A stretch of DNA of 64,000 nt from Tautonia rosea (GTDB lineage Bacteria; Planctomycetota; Planctomycetia; Isosphaerales; Isosphaeraceae). The position numbers and the translations under genes were made by a program. The notes below the pieces were generated by a model. The model did no database searches. It was not told the DNA's origin and saw only the letters and a list, made by a program, of their open reading frames with translations. This document shows, piece by piece, positions 35,701-44,700 of this stretch. The DNA is taken from NCBI RefSeq assembly GCF_012958305.1, contig NZ_JABBYO010000006.1:124001-188000 (forward strand), given 5' to 3'. How positions within the stretch are numbered: position 1 is the stretch's first letter; each line of letters opens with the position of its first letter.

Positions 35701-36034
35701 CGTGCTCCGGGCCCAGGGTCTCGATCGGTACGATGCGATTATCCGGGCCAACCGGGACCGCCTGCGGCCGATCCTGATGACCACCGTCGCCTTCGTGGCC
35801 GGCCTGCTGCCGCTGCTTATCGCCACGGGGCCGGGGGCCGAGGAACGGCGGTCGATCGCCGTGCTGACCGTTGGCGGCCAGATGATGTCGCTGCTGCTCA
35901 CGCTGCTGGCCGTCCCGGTCATCTATTCCTACCTGGATGACCTCAGCGGGTTGTTCCGTCGTCGACCGGCCCCGGCCCGGTCCGAGGAGCCGAGCCTCGA
36001 GGCGGATCGGTCGGAACCGGTCTTGTCCTCCTAA
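32795..36034 (+). CDS. RND (HAE1 family) multidrug efflux pump
   Basis: A 1079-residue proton-driven RND transporter of normal AcrB/MexB length. It has an N-terminal helix (VKRPVFAMMLITAFVVAGIAAFP), two large periplasmic loops and two blocks of six membrane helices. The TM4 proton-relay aspartates are conserved (VVIDDAIVVLENV, Asp400-Asp401). GSILACLTVLAFMRSWRST and the second-half FGVVKKAAILQVDHMN and RPILMTTVAFVAGLLPL blocks are also typical. It forms a two-gene operon with the adaptor 81 bp upstream. Both genes use AGG arginine codons and CCGG-rich stretches more than most neighbours, which hints at a separate origin; I did not quantify this. Drug or metabolite substrate unknown. Confidence 0.93.
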   Translation: MYWLSELCVKRPVFAMMLITAFVVAGIAAFPQLGVDRFPNMDLPTVYVRTSYPGAASTEVESEVSQVIEDAVATVAGIDELRSISRDGQSFVIVTFDLNRNSDAGAQDIRDAVAGVLNLLPPGIDPPVVQKRDLDSSPILSLAVSGPRSAKELYLLADRSVKNVIESAPGVGEVTISGAEERAIRVEIDAPRLASHQLSILQVRDAIARQNAEVPGGLVDEGPRERALRTLGRVGTSEEFPELVVSTVNGRPIRLQDLGTVTDGTKEVRTAARLNGAPAVIIQVQRQSGENTVRVVEGVKARLDRARAMLPPDVTLELIQDQSRYIVAALHEIESHLVVGSILACLTVLAFMRSWRSTIIASVAIPASIVATFAFMKMFGFTLNNMTMLALVLMVGVVIDDAIVVLENVFHCIEERGMDPYEAAIRGTREIGPAVLATTLSLIIVFLPVSFLSSVTGRMLYEFGITASVAILVSMLVSFSLTPMMCSKLLRPGMPDPENPGSRRGFYGVIERTYLGLLGLAMRFRWLVLLVSVLVIASNITLYNHVKRDYIPTNVDESEFEIRVETGEGASLVSTDEAMRVAEDFLLDEPGVTTVLTTIGGWGSVNRGEMFVRLQDIETRTFSLGRLFRGLLNGDPGEAFRGNFSQQEKMVAVRERLKVVPGVRVSVRNLTSLRQGAPVDIDFSITGPDLLQLAAFADALKARAEEIPGIVDLTTTLQLDKPELLVDIKRERAAVLGVDVREIADTLRVAVGGDDRVSRYRDETVDDAYDVELRLVGVDRSDVQSISQLFVRANPSIDRRGVASAAREAPTEPVLTRIDNVVSFRIGNAAARIDRLDRQRMVAVRANIAPGYSLGGRIEALQAAAVEMGIPPEMETRVLGGGRELERTFDDFRWTFVLSFVFMYIVLAAQYEHLIHPFTILLSLPLAIPFGLLSLAWGGETLNVYSALGILVLFGVVKKAAILQVDHMNVLRAQGLDRYDAIIRANRDRLRPILMTTVAFVAGLLPLLIATGPGAEERRSIAVLTVGGQMMSLLLTLLAVPVIYSYLDDLSGLFRRRPAPARSEEPSLEADRSEPVLSS

Positions 36035-36145
36035 GCCGGCCGCCGTCCTCGGCCAACGCTCGACCGGTCACGGTCACTCCCCAGCCAGCCAGATGCGTCC
36101 CGGTACTCCCGTCGAAACGCTCGATCGAGGGGATCTTGATCGTCC

Positions 36146-36268
36146 TCACTCCAGCCATCGGTGCAGCGTGCTTCGGCTGATCCCGGTCGCTTGGCAAGCG
36201 GTCTCGATGTATGTGTCGGCTCGAAGCGCTTCGAGGAGAAGACGCACGCGCTCGGGATCGAGAACGGC
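36146..36268 (-). pseudogene. Helix-turn-helix relic, transposase-type or terminase-small-subunit-like
   Basis: A 41-codon frame bounded by stop codons encodes DPERVRLLLEAL, an alpha-helical stretch, then ETACQATGISRSTLHRWLE. The last part is a good helix-turn-helix with the GIS-x-STLHRWL recognition helix seen in transposase or phage-type DNA-binding N-termini. There is no start codon and no remaining catalytic domain. It sits in the 416-bp gap between the efflux pump and the DoxX-like gene; the rest of that gap shows nothing I can name. It probably marks the edge of a decayed mobile element. Confidence 0.4.
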
Positions 36269-36450
36269 TCATCGCATCTCCTTTCCACCCGAGGAGGCGC
36301 GGACCATCGCCAGGATGCCAGCCTTTACGGCTTCGGGTAGAGTCGGCCAAGCCCAGGCGATCTCGGCGAGATCAGGGGGGGATTGGGGGGGGACTGGACG
36401 GGAGGTGCATAACGAAGGAGTGGGAATTTCGATGACGGTTGGGGGGGATG

Positions 36451-36822
36451 ATGGAGCAGCGGATCCGAGGGGTGATGAGCGGCATTCTGGCGGTGGCCGG
36501 GGTGGTGCATCTGATTGCTCCGAACGTCTTCAAGCCGGCGATGCCGCCGTATTTGCCTTGGCATCTGACGATCATTTATGTGACGGGGGTGCTGGAACTG
36601 GCGGCGGCGGTGGGGCTGTGGGTGCCTCGGCTCCGGAAGCTCACGGCGTGGTGCCTGGTGGCCTATTTCGTGGCGATTCTGCCGGCCCACGTGCATGTGG
36701 CCTGGAACGGGATCGAGATGTTTGGCATTCGAGACCCTGCCCTGCTGTGGGGGCGTTTGGTGTTTCAGGCGGTCTTCGTAGCCGCGGCCTATCGACTGAC
36801 CTGGGAGGAGCAGCAGCGATGA
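36451..36822 (+). CDS. DoxX-like small membrane protein
   Basis: A 123-residue protein with four predicted membrane helices (GILAVAGVVHLIAP, LTIIYVTGVLELAAAVGL, AWCLVAYFVAILPAHVHVA, LVFQAVFVAAAYRL). The small size and helix pattern match the DoxX/DoxX-like family, often linked to redox or thiol stress but biochemically unresolved. ATG 36451 is favoured because a G-rich ribosome site precedes it closely; 36448 and a TTG at 36439 are alternatives. Its TGA overlaps the next ATG by 4 bp, so both are translated from one message. Confidence 0.72.
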   Translation: MEQRIRGVMSGILAVAGVVHLIAPNVFKPAMPPYLPWHLTIIYVTGVLELAAAVGLWVPRLRKLTAWCLVAYFVAILPAHVHVAWNGIEMFGIRDPALLWGRLVFQAVFVAAAYRLTWEEQQR

Positions 36823-37280
36823 TCAGACCAGAGGACAAGGGACCGCGGTCCGGAGCCGCCTGGATGAAGGGGTGGCTGCTGGCCGCGGCAGCGTACAACC
36901 TGGTGTTCGGAGCTTGGGCGGTGCTCTTTCCGAGTGCCCTGTTTACCTGGGCCGGGATGGAGGCGCCGAATTATCCGGAACTGTGGCAGTGCATCGGGAT
37001 GATCGTGGGGGTTTACGGCATTGGCTATGCCATTGCGGCGTTTGATCCGTATCGGCACTGGCCGATCGTGCTGGTGGGTTTCCTGGGCAAGGTGTTTGGG
37101 CCGATCGGGTTTGCTCAGGCGTTATGGCAGGGATCGCTCCCTTTGAAGTTTGGGGCGATCTTGCTCTCGAACGACCTGGTGTGGTGGATTCCCTTCGCAT
37201 TGATTTTGTGGGGAGCATATCAGGACGGGATGCGAGGTCGGCGAGGGTTGGCCCGTTCGGAAGTGGTCGAGGCGACCTGA
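36819..37280 (+). CDS. Small polytopic membrane protein of unknown function
   Basis: A 153-residue protein with four hydrophobic segments (WLLAAAAYNLVFGAWAVLFP, CIGMIVGVYGIGYAIAAF, IVLVGFLGKVFGPIGFAQAL and WIPFALILWGAY). The start ATG overlaps the upstream DoxX-like stop as ATGA, giving a coupled pair. A much longer open frame reading in from 35937 is not coding, because it crosses the efflux gene end and the DoxX-like gene in another frame. Homologues in planctomycetes are sometimes labelled alkyl hydroperoxide reductase, but no peroxidatic Cys motif is present, so I do not adopt that name. Confidence 0.65.
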   Translation: MIRPEDKGPRSGAAWMKGWLLAAAAYNLVFGAWAVLFPSALFTWAGMEAPNYPELWQCIGMIVGVYGIGYAIAAFDPYRHWPIVLVGFLGKVFGPIGFAQALWQGSLPLKFGAILLSNDLVWWIPFALILWGAYQDGMRGRRGLARSEVVEAT

Positions 37281-37474
37281 GTGCCTTCCCGGGTGGAAAT
37301 TCATCATCGTTCTCCGTCTCTTCCCTCGAGAAATGTGAGTCCTCGGAACTTGGTCGGTTCGGTGGTAGGATGAGCGATTACGAGGGCTGAGCCCTGGGCC
37401 CGGGTCGGCCACCAGTGGCGAGGCGTGGTCTCTCCTTTCCGGCCCGACCGGCAACGATCGGGGAGCGGCGGACG

Positions 37475-38449
37475 ATGACAAACCGACGACGATTCCTGGG
37501 AAGTGCGGCGTTTCTGGCCGCCTGCGGCGCACGGCTGGGAGGACGGGCCGAGGCCTCGGGTGACGAGGGCCCGGTGGCTCGCCCGAGCGAGGGGGACGTG
37601 CCGATTGTCGATACGCATGTGCATCTCTGGGATCTCGGCCGCTTTCGGTTGCCCTGGCTAGAGGGAGGCGGTCCCCTGGCCCGGAATTACCTGCCCGACG
37701 ATTACCGGGAGGCCGCCGAAGGGTTGAACGTGGTCAAAGGGGTCTACATGGAGGTAGACGTCGACCCGGCGCAGCATGTGGCCGAGGCCGAGTACGTGGT
37801 CGATCTCTGCCGAGGAGGGGGCGAGCCGCTCGTCGGTGCCGTCATTGGCGGAAGGCCGGCGTCCGACGCGTTCGAAGCCTATCTCGATCACTTCAGGGAC
37901 AGCCCGGAGGTCAAAGGGGTCCGTCAGGTGCTTCATGGTGGGGGCACGCCGCCGGGAACGTGCCTGGAGCCGGAGTTCATCCGAGGCATCCGGCTGCTCG
38001 GGGATCGGGGCTTGAGCTTCGACCTCTGTATGCGATCCGGAGAGCTGCGCGATGGAGCCCAGCTCGTGGATGCCTGTCAGGACACGTTCTTTATTCTCGA
38101 CCACTGCGGGAATCCGAACGTCCAGGCGGCCGACCATTCCGCCTGGCGAGACGATCTGGCGAAGCTGGCCGAGCGAGAGAACGTGGTCTGCAAGGTTTCG
38201 GGGATTGTCGCCTCGGCCAACCCGGAGACCTGGACTCCGGATGACCTGGCTCCGATCATCACCCACGTCCTCGATTGCTTCGGCCCCGATCGCGTGGTTT
38301 TCGGAGGAGACTGGCCCGTCTGCACCCGAGCCGCCAGCCTTCGCCAGTGGACCGAGGCCCTGAAGGTCGTGGTCGCCGATCGCAGCCTGACCGATCGCAA
38401 GAAGTTGTTCCACGACAACGCGATAAGGGTCTATCGTCTGGTTGGTTGA
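37475..38449 (+). CDS. Tat-exported amidohydrolase-superfamily (TIM-barrel) hydrolase
   Basis: A 324-residue metal-dependent hydrolase of the amidohydrolase_2 type. The N-terminal twin-arginine signal is TNRRRFLGSAAFLAACGA. The first metal motif is VDTHVHLWDL. A second conserved His is in ILDHCGNPN and the late Asp in RVVFGGDWPVC; the C-terminal FHDNAIRVYRL is typical of the family. Members hydrolyse lactones or decarboxylate aromatic acids, but the substrate here is unknown. ATG 37475 follows GGGGAG; the frame upstream to 37415 lacks coding character. Confidence 0.85.
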   Translation: MTNRRRFLGSAAFLAACGARLGGRAEASGDEGPVARPSEGDVPIVDTHVHLWDLGRFRLPWLEGGGPLARNYLPDDYREAAEGLNVVKGVYMEVDVDPAQHVAEAEYVVDLCRGGGEPLVGAVIGGRPASDAFEAYLDHFRDSPEVKGVRQVLHGGGTPPGTCLEPEFIRGIRLLGDRGLSFDLCMRSGELRDGAQLVDACQDTFFILDHCGNPNVQAADHSAWRDDLAKLAERENVVCKVSGIVASANPETWTPDDLAPIITHVLDCFGPDRVVFGGDWPVCTRAASLRQWTEALKVVVADRSLTDRKKLFHDNAIRVYRLVG

Positions 38450-38793
38450 CCAGGACGTGCGACTCGGGATTACCTGGGGATCAGGCGAAGCCGCCGTGAT
38501 CACGATTCAGAGTCCCTTGGAGAGGAATGGAGTCCTCTCCTGAGAACGTGGGCGTTTCCGTCATTTCTCGTCTGAAGCCCTTCGAAGGCACTTGGTGGTG
38601 GCACGTCTTCTGTCTCGATTGACAGAAAAAGGGGGTGATGCGGCTGTCTGCGCTCAGGAGTGTCGTGCGCGAGCTTCCGAAGACGAAGACACGGTGAACC
38701 GCGATTGGCTCACGAGCGAGGGCGGATCGGAGCTGGTGGCAACCCGACCAACTCCGAGATCGGAGTTGGGATTGTGAGAGAGGGATACGAGCG
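38450..38793. other. Intergenic region before the giant membrane gene
   Basis: 344 bp without a gene. A perfect inverted repeat TTCTGTC-TCGATT-GACAGAA at 38608-38627 is followed by an A-run and GGGGG. It contains TTGACA (38619-38624), a perfect -35 hexamer, but I find no matching -10 at 16-18 bp. It may be an operator or leader structure of the gene at 38794. Confidence 0.35.
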
Positions 38794-41700
38794 ATGGACG
38801 AGCTGATCTGGATCCTGATCTTGCTGGTGATCATCGCTCTTGTAGGACACGGGATCTGGGTGGCAGTTCGTGCAATCGTCCGGGCGATCAGAAGGGCAAT
38901 TGGCTCGGAGCGGTTGCAGCCGATCACGATCCCGCTGTGCCCGCAATGCGGAGAAGTCTGGGAGGTGCGGCCGAATGGTCGCGGCTGTCTCGTCTGCCAA
39001 TGGCCGGACCCTCCAACTCCAGGGAATTCCCGACAGACCCGGGCGCTGGTCGGACGGCTCTTGAAGCGGCTTCGTCACTACCGAGAGGTTGGCTTGCTCT
39101 CAGCCGAGGACAGCGATCGCATCGCGCAGGGATTGATTGCCGAGTGGGAACAGCTTACGGAACCGTCGGCCGATGTTGCGAAAGCACCATCGACTGCCAA
39201 GACGCCCCGACCAATCGCTCCGGCTCCGATCGAGAGAAACGAGCCCGTTCCGGGGCCGATCGCGCCAGCCCAGCCAGAACTCCCTCTGGTGTCGGAAACG
39301 TCTCAGGAGGCGATCACTCCCCGACCAGATGTCGCAGCCCGCGTTCGGGCCTACCGCGAGGCGAAGCAGGTGGAGCCGGCGTCCGCTTCCGTGGCCGCAT
39401 CCGAGGAGCCCGCAACGACGGAACGCAGGTCAAGCCTCGGCGGTTTGCTTGCGGCGTTCATGGAAGAGCGGAATATCCGATGGGGAGAGCTGGTCGGCGG
39501 CCTCTTGATCGTCGGCTGTTCGCTGGCGCTGGTGATCGGCTACTGGGACCGGATCGCCGAGCGGCCGATTCTCCGATTTGCGCTGGCGAATGGGGTGGTG
39601 GCGGCGTTCTTCGGGGTCGGTCGTCATGCCGATCGGCGGTGGGGCCTGGCGACGACGGCGGGGGGGTTGCTGGGGATCGCGACCTTGCTCGTACCGCTCA
39701 GCGTGCTGACGGTTGTGCTGGCCCGGGGTACGGACGGGATCGGATTTCCGTTGATTGTCGGAGAGCTGGTCGTACTCACAGGTTTTGCGGTGTTGATCGG
39801 AAAAGGGTCGCAGGCGATCCGGGCGTCGACTCCCTGGGCGACGGCGATGGGAGTGGTGGTACCGTCGGCGGCGATTCTGGCGGTCGGCTGGTGGGGGCGA
39901 TCGGGCCTGGAGGGGATGTGGCTGCTGGTGATCGGGGCTCTGCCCTTGCTGGCTCATGCGGGGGCGACCCTCGGGGGGATGTTCGCGGAGCGTCGCACCC
40001 TGGAATTTGATGAGGCGTCGGCCGATCGTCTTTTTCGAACGCTCGGGCTGACGGCCTTCGCCGCGGCGGTGGCGATCGGGGCGTTGTTGCAACGGTCAGG
40101 ATCGACCGTGAGCGTGCTGCGTCAACTGGCCGTACTGGCTCCGCTGGCCGGCATGCCGAGCCTGGCAGCGGGCCTGATGGGATGGAGACGGGCGTCATCG
40201 TCAATGGTCGTGCATCGGATCGCAGGTGGGTCGATCGCCGTGGCCGGGGCGTTGGTGATGCTTGGCGGCGTAGCTCTGGCCTGGCCCGAACCGGCGGGGA
40301 TCACCGTGGTCGCCGCCGTCAATGCCGCGGTGCTGGTGGCAATCGCTCTGGCCTTCGACTTGCCTGCCGCTCTGGCGCTCGCGGGGGCCTCGCTCGCCCT
40401 GGCGGGGGTGGTGGTGACGCTGGTGATCACCGGCGAGTTGCCCTGGACCGGAGGCGAATCGGCGGAAATGGCGGCGGCGTTAACCTCTGCCGGAAGCGGT
40501 TCGGCCCTGGTGGGGATTGCCTTGCTGTTCGAGGCGGTGGTGGTGGGAGTCATTCGCCTCGGTCGGACCCTGGAAGCCCGGGCGATTGCCCTTGTCTCGG
40601 TTCTGGCCGGTTTGCTTGGGGTGGGGCTGGTGACGTGGCACGGCCTGGGAGTACCAGGCGATCCGACCGGCGCGACGTGGTCCTATGGTGCCCTGGCCAT
40701 CGGGGCAATGCTCGGGGCGGTCGTGGCGTCTCGGATGCCCTCGGCGGGCGGTCTGGGCAGGGTCTCGGAGCCGGTCGCCCTGAGCTGGATCGGTTCGGGA
40801 TTGATGCTCGCGGCTCTGGTTCAGGGGTTTGTCTTCCGGTACGGCGAGGCGTGGGGACTGGCGTTGCCCTGGTCGTCGAGCCTGCTCGGACACGCGACGA
40901 TCGCCGCGCTGGTGCCGACGATGCTCGGTCGCCGATGGCGAGGAACCGGCGACTTTGGACTGATCGGGGGCGCTCTTGTGCGCTCCGCCCTCCTGACCTC
41001 GGTGGCTGTGGTGGTTCGCCTGGTCTGGCTCTTGCCGACGGCCGCGCCGATCGATCTGGCGGTGCAGCTGCTCTGGCTCTCGGGGGTCTGGGGAGTGCTG
41101 GCCTGGCGGTTTGTGTCGCCGGGAATGTTCTGGGCGTTCCAGGCGGCGATGGCCGGATCGGTTGGCTTCGCTGTGGCGTCTTGGATTGAAGGGCGTCCGT
41201 GGTTCGCGGATCAGCGTTCCTGGCTCGTCGATGAAACGACGCTCTGGCTCGATCCGCGCACCCTTCAGTCCGAGGGGATCGCTCTGGCCCTGTTCGCCCT
41301 GGGCTGGGTCGGCGTGCGAATCGGGATTCGAGCGGTGGCCGAGCGGTGGGCGAAGTCGGATCGCCTGGTCGCGCTCCGAAGGCTGATGGAGCCCTCCTGG
41401 CCAACGTTCGACCGACTGGCGCTCTGGAGTGCCGTGGGGGTGCTGGTCGGCCTGGCCGTGTACGGCGTGGTGCCGGGGGTGGCTCAAGAACTCTCACCGC
41501 GCATCTTTGCCGACTTCGCGGCATTTCAAGGAGGGTACGAGACGATCGAGGGACGGCTTGTGCCGGCGGCCCGGGCATTCGAACTTCCTGGGATCGCCCA
41601 TGACGCGGCGCTTGGCCTGGGATCGTGGCTCTTGCTCGGATCGGTTCTGCTGACGCTCGTGCTCGGGCAGTGGGAGCGGTTCCGGAGGCTCGACCTGCTC

Positions 41701-44700
41701 GGGACGATGCTCGTGGCCTCGATGGCCGTCCCCCTGGTGGCGGGCCGCTGGGAAGGAGACGTGGCAGTGGCCTCGGCTCTGCGATGGGGAGGAGCGATGG
41801 CGTTGCTGGTGCTTTCGGTGCCGATCTGGGCTCGGGGGTGGCTGGGCTCGGTGGCTGATCGGATCGGCTGGCGGATCGAGCCAGAGCGGCTCGGTGGGCT
41901 CGGGCCAATGGCGATTGGTCTGGTGGTGGCGATTGCCGCCCTTCCTGTGATGGCGATGGCCTCGTTTGTCGCCAGCGCGGCCCTCTGGGTGCATCCGATC
42001 GATTCAGACCTGTCGGATCTGTGGGAGTTGGCCGGTGTGGTGTTCATCGTGCTGGCCCTGCTTGGGAGTTTGAGCCTTGCGATAGCCAGGATGTGGGAGT
42101 CGAAGGAGAAATCGGCCCGATCGGGGGTGATGCGGGTCGCCGGCGGCCTGATGATTGCGATGGGGGCCTTGGCGCTGGTGTCGGTGTCGGCCCTGGTGGT
42201 TGGCTCGGTGTTGAGGGGCGATCCCATTCTCGGCCCGTCGCCAGGGTCGTTCTTCGGACGGATTGGTCTGGCGGGGTCGTACGCGCCGCCGATCCTGCTG
42301 GTGGCCCTGACACTGGTCGGCTATGCGATTCGGGAGCGATCGTCAGAATTTGCTCTGGCCGGGGGCCTACTCTTGAGCTTCGGAGCGACGGTCGGTCTCT
42401 TGCTCTCAGGGACCGTGCCGACAGTGCCGAACGATCCAATGCTCTGGCTTCGGCTGGCGCAAATGAATGCGATTGTCGGTTCGGCGTATGCGATCGGTTG
42501 GATGGGGGCAGTTGAGGTCGGTCGGCGACGATGGAACCAGGAGCTGCCGGCGTCTGGAGGGACCGCGCTGGCGGTGCAGGTCGCCTTGCCAGTGGCGTTG
42601 ATCGGGCTCGTGGTGCTGGTCGGTGGGTTCGGTTTGCTCGTCAAGCCGTTGCCAATGCCCGCTCGGGAGGCGATTGCCGATCCGGTCGGCTGGCTCGCCG
42701 TGCTCTTGACCCTCGGTGCGGTGTTCGGGAAGGCGAAGGGAGCTGCCCTGTCGTTCTCGATCGACCAGATCGCACCCGGGGCGCTGACGGTCGGTGCGCT
42801 GCTAGCCTTTGGAACGGCTCGGAGCGATGCGGGCAACTGGCTGACCTACCACGCAATGATGATCGTTCAGACAGTCACGGCCGGTGGACTGCTCCTGATC
42901 GCCTGGAATCGGCGCGGCTTGCGGGCGGCGGTGCCGCTCGAAGGTCGTGGCAAGGGAGTGACCCGCTGGACCGCGATTACGACCGGAGTGATCGTCCTGT
43001 TCGCTCTGCGAGCCTACGACAGCGACCCCCAACACCCGCTCTGGTGGACGGTCGGTGGCCTGGGTGCCTCGGTCGTGCTCTCTACGGCGTTGGCAGGATG
43101 GTCGGCGGGCAGAGGGTTTCTGTACGTGGCCGGACTCTTGCTGAACCTGGCAACCACGCTCTGGTGGTTCGAAGACTCGGGAGCCTGGCTCCGGGGATCA
43201 GTTCATGGATTTGTGATCATCAATGTGATTGCTCTGGCGCTGCCGGTGCCGCTCTGGCTTTTCATTGAGCTTTGGGCGATACGACCGGCCCGAGCACTCG
43301 AATGGCGTCGCGGGGTGGTCCCCTTTCACCGGTTCGCGGCCTGGAGCGCCGTGCTGGTGCTTGCTGTCATGGTGCTGTTCCATGTGCTGGGGGATGCGGG
43401 AGGCGGCTGGGACGGGCCGACGCTGGGCCTGGCCTGGCCGGTGACGATCGGCGTGGTGGGGATCGCCCTGGCGGCCGGGTTCTGGGATGAACGATCCCGG
43501 TCCGAGGTGGCCGGCCTCTACCTGCTCGGGCTCTGTGCAGCGGGTTGGTTCGTCGCGGGGTTCGATCTGCCCGGATCGATGCTCGCCTGGATCGGCGCGG
43601 TGATCCTGGCGGTGTACGCGGTGATCGCCGGGGCATTCTGGAGCGCCCGAACCGGCTTCCGACGCCTCGGCGACCGCCTGAGCGTGCCGCGATCCGACGA
43701 GCCTGGCGACCCGGACGCTGGTCTCGGCTGGCTCATTCCGGCGAATATTACGCTGTCGGCGGTGGTGGTGGGGCTCGCCTTCGGGGTCGTCGTCACCAAT
43801 CCGGATCTCGTGCCACGATTCTCCGCAGGGAAGGCGGCCTTGGCGACGGCGTTGGCGGTGGGTTTGCTGGCGAGGGGAGAACGGCGATCGATCGTCCGGG
43901 CCACGGCACTCGGGTTCGGCTCGGCGGGGGCGGTGGCCTGGGGATGGGCCTGGATCGATCCCGGTTCGGCCACGGTCGTGCTCGATCGAGGCGTCGCCGT
44001 GATGGTCGCCTTGCTGGCGACAGCCACCGGATACGGGGTCGGGCTGGTCAAGCTCGCCCCCCAAGCCGTTCACTGGGCAAGAGCCGCCCAACGCCTGGTG
44101 GCGCCCTTGCTGGGCCTGGCGGCGGTGGCCCTGTTTGTGGTGATCGCCGGAGAGCTGTTCGCGAAGCTTCAAGGGTCGGCCGTGGCGATCTCGGCCCCGG
44201 GGCTCGTGGCCGTCGCGGTGACGCTGCTGGGGGCAGTGGTCGCAAGCCTGATCGCGGCGATCGTCCCCGGTCGCGACCCCCTGGGGCTTCCTGAGTCTCG
44301 GAGGACGGTTTACGTCTACGGGGCGGAAGGGTTGCTTGCCCTGCTGGCCTTGCACCTGGGACTGACGATGCCCTGGCTGTTCACGGGCATCTTTGCCCGC
44401 TACTGGCCGTTGATCGTGATCGGCCTGGCGTTCACCGGGGTGGGCCTGGGAGAGCTGTTCCGACGCCAGGGGAGGCTTGTGCTGGCTGACCCCCTGGAGC
44501 GCACCGGGGCGGTCTTGCCCGTCTTGCCGTTGCTCGGCGCTTTCTGGTTGGAGCCGACGCCGGGAGAGGACACGGTTTTCTTTGTCCTGGCCGGTGGCGT
44601 GTATGCGGCGCTCGCCCTCTTGCGGTCGTCGATCGGTTTCGGAGCCGTAGCAGCCCTGGCGTTCAACGCGGGGCTCTGGACGGTTCTCGGCCGTCGCGAG

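Noticed and set aside
34249-35940. A 563-codon plus-strand frame inside the RND pump gene
   Set aside because: Out of frame with conserved RND motifs and Arg/Pro-rich; a composition artefact.
35937-36818. Long in-frame extension upstream of the small membrane protein at 36819
   Set aside because: It overlaps the end of the RND gene and the DoxX-like gene in other frames and is low-complexity; the ATGA overlap at 36819 gives a natural start.
36819-37280. Alkyl hydroperoxide reductase annotation for the small membrane protein
   Set aside because: The protein is made of four membrane helices and has no peroxidatic Cys motif.
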